A stretch of DNA of 64,000 bases, taken from JAJCYK01 sp965224285. GTDB taxonomy: Bacteria > Bacteroidota > Bacteroidia > Cytophagales > Cyclobacteriaceae. The DNA is taken from positions 2,790,001 through 2,854,000 of the forward strand of contig OZ245043.1 in the NCBI GenBank assembly GCA_965224285.1, in the 5' to 3' direction. How positions within the stretch are numbered: the stretch's first letter is position 1; the number at the start of each line of letters is the position of its first letter. Position numbers and translations under genes: made by a program. The notes below the pieces were generated by a model. It ran no database searches, was not told the origin of the DNA, and saw only the letters and a program-made list of their open reading frames with translations. Positions 60,807 through 64,000 of this stretch are shown piece by piece.

Positions 60807-61184
60807 CTATTTTTTTTCCGCGTGTTTATTTTTTCTTTCATTTTCTATTACTCGAAACTTCACTATTTCCGCAATTAACGGGTAAGGAATTGGTTGATTC
60901 AGCGGGAACCGTACTGATCCCTTTCCCTGCTTATATGGAGAAAGTTTTTTTATAAATTTTTTGTGGCCCGTTGGTGTGGCATAAAAGCCAATATGATTTT
61001 TATAGCCGGCAAAATAGACCAGAGGCTTCCCTAATGTTTTATATCCTGGCATCCCGTATGAGATCTGTTCGGCGGCCTGTGGTGCATTTTCTAGAACAAT
61101 TTGGCGAATTTTCACCAATATCTCCTGGGTATATTCGGGGAAGCTGCTGATGTAAAAATCTACGGTGGTAGGTTGCTGTTTCAT
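60807..61184 (-). CDS. DUF1801/YdhG-like protein
   Basis: A 125-residue cytosolic protein with the DUF1801 pattern: YISSFPEYTQEILVKIRQIV, EQISYGMPGYKTLGKPLVYF, HIGFYATPTGHKKF and GKGSVRFPLNQPIPY. Relatives in Bacillus (YdhG) have been described as iron-chaperone-like, but the family function is uncertain. Likely cotranscribed with the gene that follows, from which it is separated by about 40 bp when that gene starts at 60766. Confidence 0.85.
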   Translation of the reverse strand: MKQQPTTVDFYISSFPEYTQEILVKIRQIVLENAPQAAEQISYGMPGYKTLGKPLVYFAGYKNHIGFYATPTGHKKFIKKLSPYKQGKGSVRFPLNQPIPYPLIAEIVKFRVIENERKNKHAEKK

Positions 61185-61316
61185 GGTCTAGTTCATCATC
61201 ACAAGTGGGGTTGCTATATCTTTTTCAATAAACTAAGAAATATTGAATTAAGCCCTTAGGTTTATCGGGCCTGTGAATCAATGCCCCACTTTTTTAAATA
61301 GGTGAAGTTTATTATT

Positions 61317-62246
61317 CTACTCCTCCAAAATTTGGTATAGGATCTTATAAAATTCCGCAGGCTGTTCGTACATGGGGAAATGCCCGCATTCATTAATCCA
61401 ATGTAAGCTCGCGGACGGTCTGTCTTGTTTTAGCTCATAGGAAAAAAAGCCGACCACATCTTGCCTGCCAGTTATGATATCGACTTGACCCTGATAATTT
61501 TTTAAAGATTCGGAAACATCAAAATTTTGAAAAATATCATTCATTAATAAAGCGGCCGTTTTACTGTTATTTTCAACGTTTATCTTGAGAAAGATGCTGT
61601 CTGGCAAAGGATTAGCAAAAATGTAAGCTCTTCTTGCCAGTTTTCTGGACTCTATAATTTCCAGAGAATCTGCTTCGCTGTTTGCAATCAACTGGTTTAA
61701 TTGCTTTAGGCGTTGTTCCTCATCAAAACTTCGTGTGTGAGTCCGATTTGTAAATAATACATCAAAACCATTTTTGGCATCCTTGTGAGGACCTGGCCCT
61801 ATTAAAATCAAGTGTTTAACCCTTTCCGGAAATTTTGCTGCAAAATTCATAGCCAACATCCCTCCCCAGGAATGACCAACAATGGTGGCTTTCTCTAGCT
61901 TTAGCCTGTCCATTAGAGTTGTTATGTCCATGGTAACTGCTTGAAGATTGATGGTGGTTGAATCAAATGGAGTAGGTATGGAATTTCCTGTTCCTCGTTG
62001 CTCGAGTAAAATGCCTCTAAATTTCTGGCTAATAGTTTCAGCCAAGCCTTTCAATTGAATATAAGAATTTCCAGGTCCACCGGTTAATATGATGACAGGT
62101 GGAAAATCTGGAGATCCATATTCATGATAGTATAGAAATCCATGGTCAATATTAATGGAATCCGTTATTTGGGCTGTAGCATTCAGGCCAGCAAATAAAG
62201 TAAATGCCAATAACAGAAAGGTTGAAAGGCGGTTTTCAAATTTCAT
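61317..62246 (-). CDS. Exported alpha/beta hydrolase (proline iminopeptidase-like)
   Basis: A 309-residue enzyme with a signal peptide (1-25). The oxyanion-hole motif VIILTGGPGNSYIQLKGLAE, nucleophile elbow VVGHSWGGMLAMNFAAKFPERV (readable as GHSWGG), acid in GRQDVVGFF and histidine in ECGHFPMYEQ match the prolyl-aminopeptidase/epoxide-hydrolase branch of the alpha/beta hydrolase fold. Probably a periplasmic peptidase or esterase. Confidence 0.9.
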   Translation of the reverse strand: MKFENRLSTFLLLAFTLFAGLNATAQITDSINIDHGFLYYHEYGSPDFPPVIILTGGPGNSYIQLKGLAETISQKFRGILLEQRGTGNSIPTPFDSTTINLQAVTMDITTLMDRLKLEKATIVGHSWGGMLAMNFAAKFPERVKHLILIGPGPHKDAKNGFDVLFTNRTHTRSFDEEQRLKQLNQLIANSEADSLEIIESRKLARRAYIFANPLPDSIFLKINVENNSKTAALLMNDIFQNFDVSESLKNYQGQVDIITGRQDVVGFFSYELKQDRPSASLHWINECGHFPMYEQPAEFYKILYQILEE

Positions 62247-62407
62247 TGTCTGAGATGTTCATACCTAGAAGAAAAATAGCAAATCTGCCCTTGGCAAAAA
62301 AATTAAGCTCTTACCAGTTCTTATTGAAGCTTGGAACCCGTGATCAATGGCGCAGTACTTTTTGAAGCCTGTGGGTTTTTAGATTGTTGACAAATCAATC
62401 TACGCAA

Positions 62408-63169
62408 CTAGTCAAATATAGCTACTACTCGGGCTGGTGCCGCCGACGCCCCCACAATTTTTAAGGGAAAGACCGCCACCTTAAACCCGTTGTAAGGCAG
62501 TGCATCAAGATTTACCAGTTGTTCCATGTGACAATATTCTTTTTCCCTGCCCACCAGGTGTGCCTCCCAAAACAACTCCGAATTTCCCGTTTCCTTGGCT
62601 TTTTTTAACATGAAAGGCAATGGCAGATCCCAACCCCAGGAGTCAATTCCCATTACTTTGATCCCCTGATCAATCAACCACTCGGTGGATTCTGCGCTCA
62701 TCCCGGTGCCTATTTTGTGAAAATCTTTGGTACCATTGAATTTATCCCTGCCAGTCTTAATTAGCACGATCATCCCGGGTTTCATGTCCAGGTCATTACT
62801 TGATAAGAAATTTTCAATATCGGCAACAGTTATTGCGTCAAAATCAGCTTTATGCTTCATATCGATTACCAGGCCTTCACCAAAACACCATTCCAAGGGT
62901 ATCTCGTCAATGGTCTTTGCCTTTTTTCCATTAGTGGTGGGGGAATAATGCCAGGGAGCATCCAAATGAGTAGTGGAGTGTACCCCCATTTTTTGAATGG
63001 TATCATCAGCCCATCCTACGAAATCTTTGGGGAATAATTTAAAAGGCAATCCCAAAACCCGGATTAACCACTTAGCCTTTCGATGGGGTTTATGCTTAAT
63101 TTTAACTTTCATAAACCAGGGGTCATCCCGGTTGTACTTAATGGGTTTTGATAGATCGACGATTTTCAT
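62408..63169 (-). CDS. Cyclase-family metal-dependent hydrolase (second copy type)
   Basis: A 253-residue protein with the complete cyclase metal motif GVHSTTHLDAPWHY (HxxTHxDxPxH), followed by VLIKTGRDKF and the closing PLKIVGASAAPARVVAIFD. It is a different subfamily from the one at 24412: here the Asp/His pair is canonical. No signal peptide. Likely a formamidase- or lactonase-type hydrolase; substrate unknown. Confidence 0.88.
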   Translation of the reverse strand: MKIVDLSKPIKYNRDDPWFMKVKIKHKPHRKAKWLIRVLGLPFKLFPKDFVGWADDTIQKMGVHSTTHLDAPWHYSPTTNGKKAKTIDEIPLEWCFGEGLVIDMKHKADFDAITVADIENFLSSNDLDMKPGMIVLIKTGRDKFNGTKDFHKIGTGMSAESTEWLIDQGIKVMGIDSWGWDLPLPFMLKKAKETGNSELFWEAHLVGREKEYCHMEQLVNLDALPYNGFKVAVFPLKIVGASAAPARVVAIFD

Positions 63170-63206
63170 GGCCCAGTGATTGATTAATTGTTATAAAGGG
63201 CTTTCC

Positions 63207-63866
63207 CTATTCCGCTTCCTGATTCCTCAGCCTCCTAAAACGGAGGTAGGAGTAAGAAACTGGGATAATAGTTATTACAAAAGTGATGGCTATAAAAACA
63301 AAAAAATTGGTTCTTTTTTCCAGTATTAGGCTTAACAGGATCACTATTATGCCGGCAACAAACCACAGCACACCAGCCATTTTATGCGTATCACTCCAGA
63401 CTGTTTCGTTTTCAAGGGTCCAGGGAGTTCTTATTCCGATGAAGTAATTGGCCTTAATAGTTTTGAAATAGTTGCCAAGAATCAAGTACAGAATTCCAAT
63501 AAGCAAATAGGTATAGTTCAGATTATTTAAAGATTGGGATTTAGCAGAGAATATAATAAAAAGTGCTAGCACCGACATAAAGATCGTAAGCAAAGTTTTC
63601 AGGCTTTGATACTTGGATCCCATCTGGTCTAACTTATTTTTGGGATCAATTTTAGGTATGATTAAAAAGATGAGATAAATCATTACCGGCAATAAGAACG
63701 GGATTATAATCAATTCAATTTTATCACCATACCGATCCACTTCGCCATCTATATTCCAATGCATGGGGACTTTTGCCGGAAGCTCCTGCCATATATAAGC
63801 CAAATATAAAAATGGCATCAGTGCAACTAGGATCAATGGTAATTCCTTCTTAATGGAAAAGTTCAT
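63207..63866 (-). CDS. SdpI-family immunity/signal membrane protein
   Basis: A 219-residue membrane protein with DUF1648 opening (LPAKVPMHWNIDGEVDRYGDK) and about six helices, with the SdpI motif FIGIRTPWTLENETVWSDTHKM. In Bacillus, SdpI gives immunity to the SdpC toxin and sequesters the repressor SdpR; here the partner repressor gene precedes it by 1 nt (stop TAA, then A, then ATG). No sdpC-like toxin gene is visible in this window. Confidence 0.9.
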   Translation of the reverse strand: MNFSIKKELPLILVALMPFLYLAYIWQELPAKVPMHWNIDGEVDRYGDKIELIIIPFLLPVMIYLIFLIIPKIDPKNKLDQMGSKYQSLKTLLTIFMSVLALFIIFSAKSQSLNNLNYTYLLIGILYLILGNYFKTIKANYFIGIRTPWTLENETVWSDTHKMAGVLWFVAGIIVILLSLILEKRTNFFVFIAITFVITIIPVSYSYLRFRRLRNQEAE

Positions 63867-63867
63867 T

Positions 63868-64000
63868 TTATTGTTTTAGAGTTAGAAGCCAAGCAAGTAA
63901 GTCCTCCAAAATGGTGGTATTTAATGAGTAGGTGATGAATTGACCGTTTTTTTTTCCGGTTATTAAATCAGCACGTTTCAGTATGTCTAAATGATGGGAG
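63868..64000 (-). CDS. ArsR/SdpR-like winged-helix regulator (partial, N-terminus missing)
   Basis: The last 43 codons of a minus-strand gene whose beginning lies beyond the right edge. The visible C-terminus SHHLDILKRADLITGKKNGQ, then FITYSLNTTILEDLL, is the recognition helix, wing and terminal helix of an ArsR-family winged helix. Directly upstream of sdpI with a 1-nt gap, it fits the SdpR autorepressor of SdpR-SdpI pairs. Confidence 0.8.
   Translation of the reverse strand, partial: SHHLDILKRADLITGKKNGQFITYSLNTTILEDLLAWLLTLKQ

Noticed and set aside
1..64000. CRISPR array, tRNA or rRNA genes, prophage
   Set aside because: No regularly spaced repeats, no cloverleaf-like segments recognised and no phage structural genes; the tRNA statement is by eye only, without a covariance search.

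Overview
The window reads as chromosomal core and near-core DNA of a gliding-type Bacteroidota bacterium, most likely a marine or soil Cytophagia/Saprospiria-like lineage rather than an intestinal Bacteroides. The evidence is a complete type IX secretion/gliding core set (porP-gldK-gldL-gldM-gldN plus the sprE/porW lipoprotein), a Bacteroidota-style split ATP synthase operon, a TonB-dependent receptor with an N-terminal carboxypeptidase-regulatory domain, LytS/LytTR signalling, and several promoters matching the Bacteroidota -7 element TAnnTTTG. Non-ATG starts (TTG, GTG) are common. I see no tRNA, rRNA, CRISPR array, phage or intact insertion sequence.

Layout. 1-5.5 kb (minus): envelope peptidase M23, bactofilin, AtpZ, an AtpI-like membrane protein, then atpB-E-F-H-A; atpA runs off the left edge and atpG/atpD/atpC are not in view. 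5.6-12.3 kb (plus): sprE/porW, a bifunctional class A penicillin-binding protein, uvrC. 12.7-21.4 kb (minus): a WecA/MraY-like glycosyltransferase, DUF4271 membrane protein, hemD-like gene, porP/sprF, gldK, gldL, gldM, gldN, closed by a bidirectional terminator shared with uvrC. 21.5-25.6 kb: a BamA/TamA-like outer-membrane protein (minus), and plus-strand hemW, a cyclase-family hydrolase and a small helical protein. 25.6-31.8 kb (minus): LytTR regulator, LytS-like kinase, NDH-2-type dehydrogenase, uvrA. 32-35.4 kb: MBL-fold hydrolase, lytic transglycosylase, LOG-family protein, TIGR01777 epimerase.

35.4-46.4 kb is the most unusual stretch: a TonB-dependent receptor, a large secreted beta-rich lipoprotein, an orphan MoxR ATPase, a secreted transglutaminase-like protein and a 1227-residue outer-membrane protein that joins a purple-acid-phosphatase-like head, a middle region with atypical (CotH/FAM20/HipA-like) kinase motifs, and a BamA-like barrel. 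Three control regions here carry 11-bp-period TTAACA-type direct repeats resembling PhoB/PhoP boxes, so a shared, possibly phosphate-responsive programme is a testable hypothesis.

46.4-64 kb is a mosaic of small accessory metabolic and envelope genes: TetR/hydrolase/NUDIX, OmpA, a sugar isomerase-like TIM barrel, a DUF892 ferritin-like protein, an App1 phosphatase, VOC, a secreted amidohydrolase, a haem-containing dehydrogenase lipoprotein, GNAT, SnoaL, a sulfatase, a two-lipocalin protein, DUF1801, alpha/beta hydrolase, a second cyclase, and an SdpR-SdpI pair at the right edge. Several of these meet in convergent overlaps. No transfer-like island is evident, but the intergenic regions at 12.3-12.6 kb and 57.9 kb carry repeat-like structures that may recur elsewhere in the genome.
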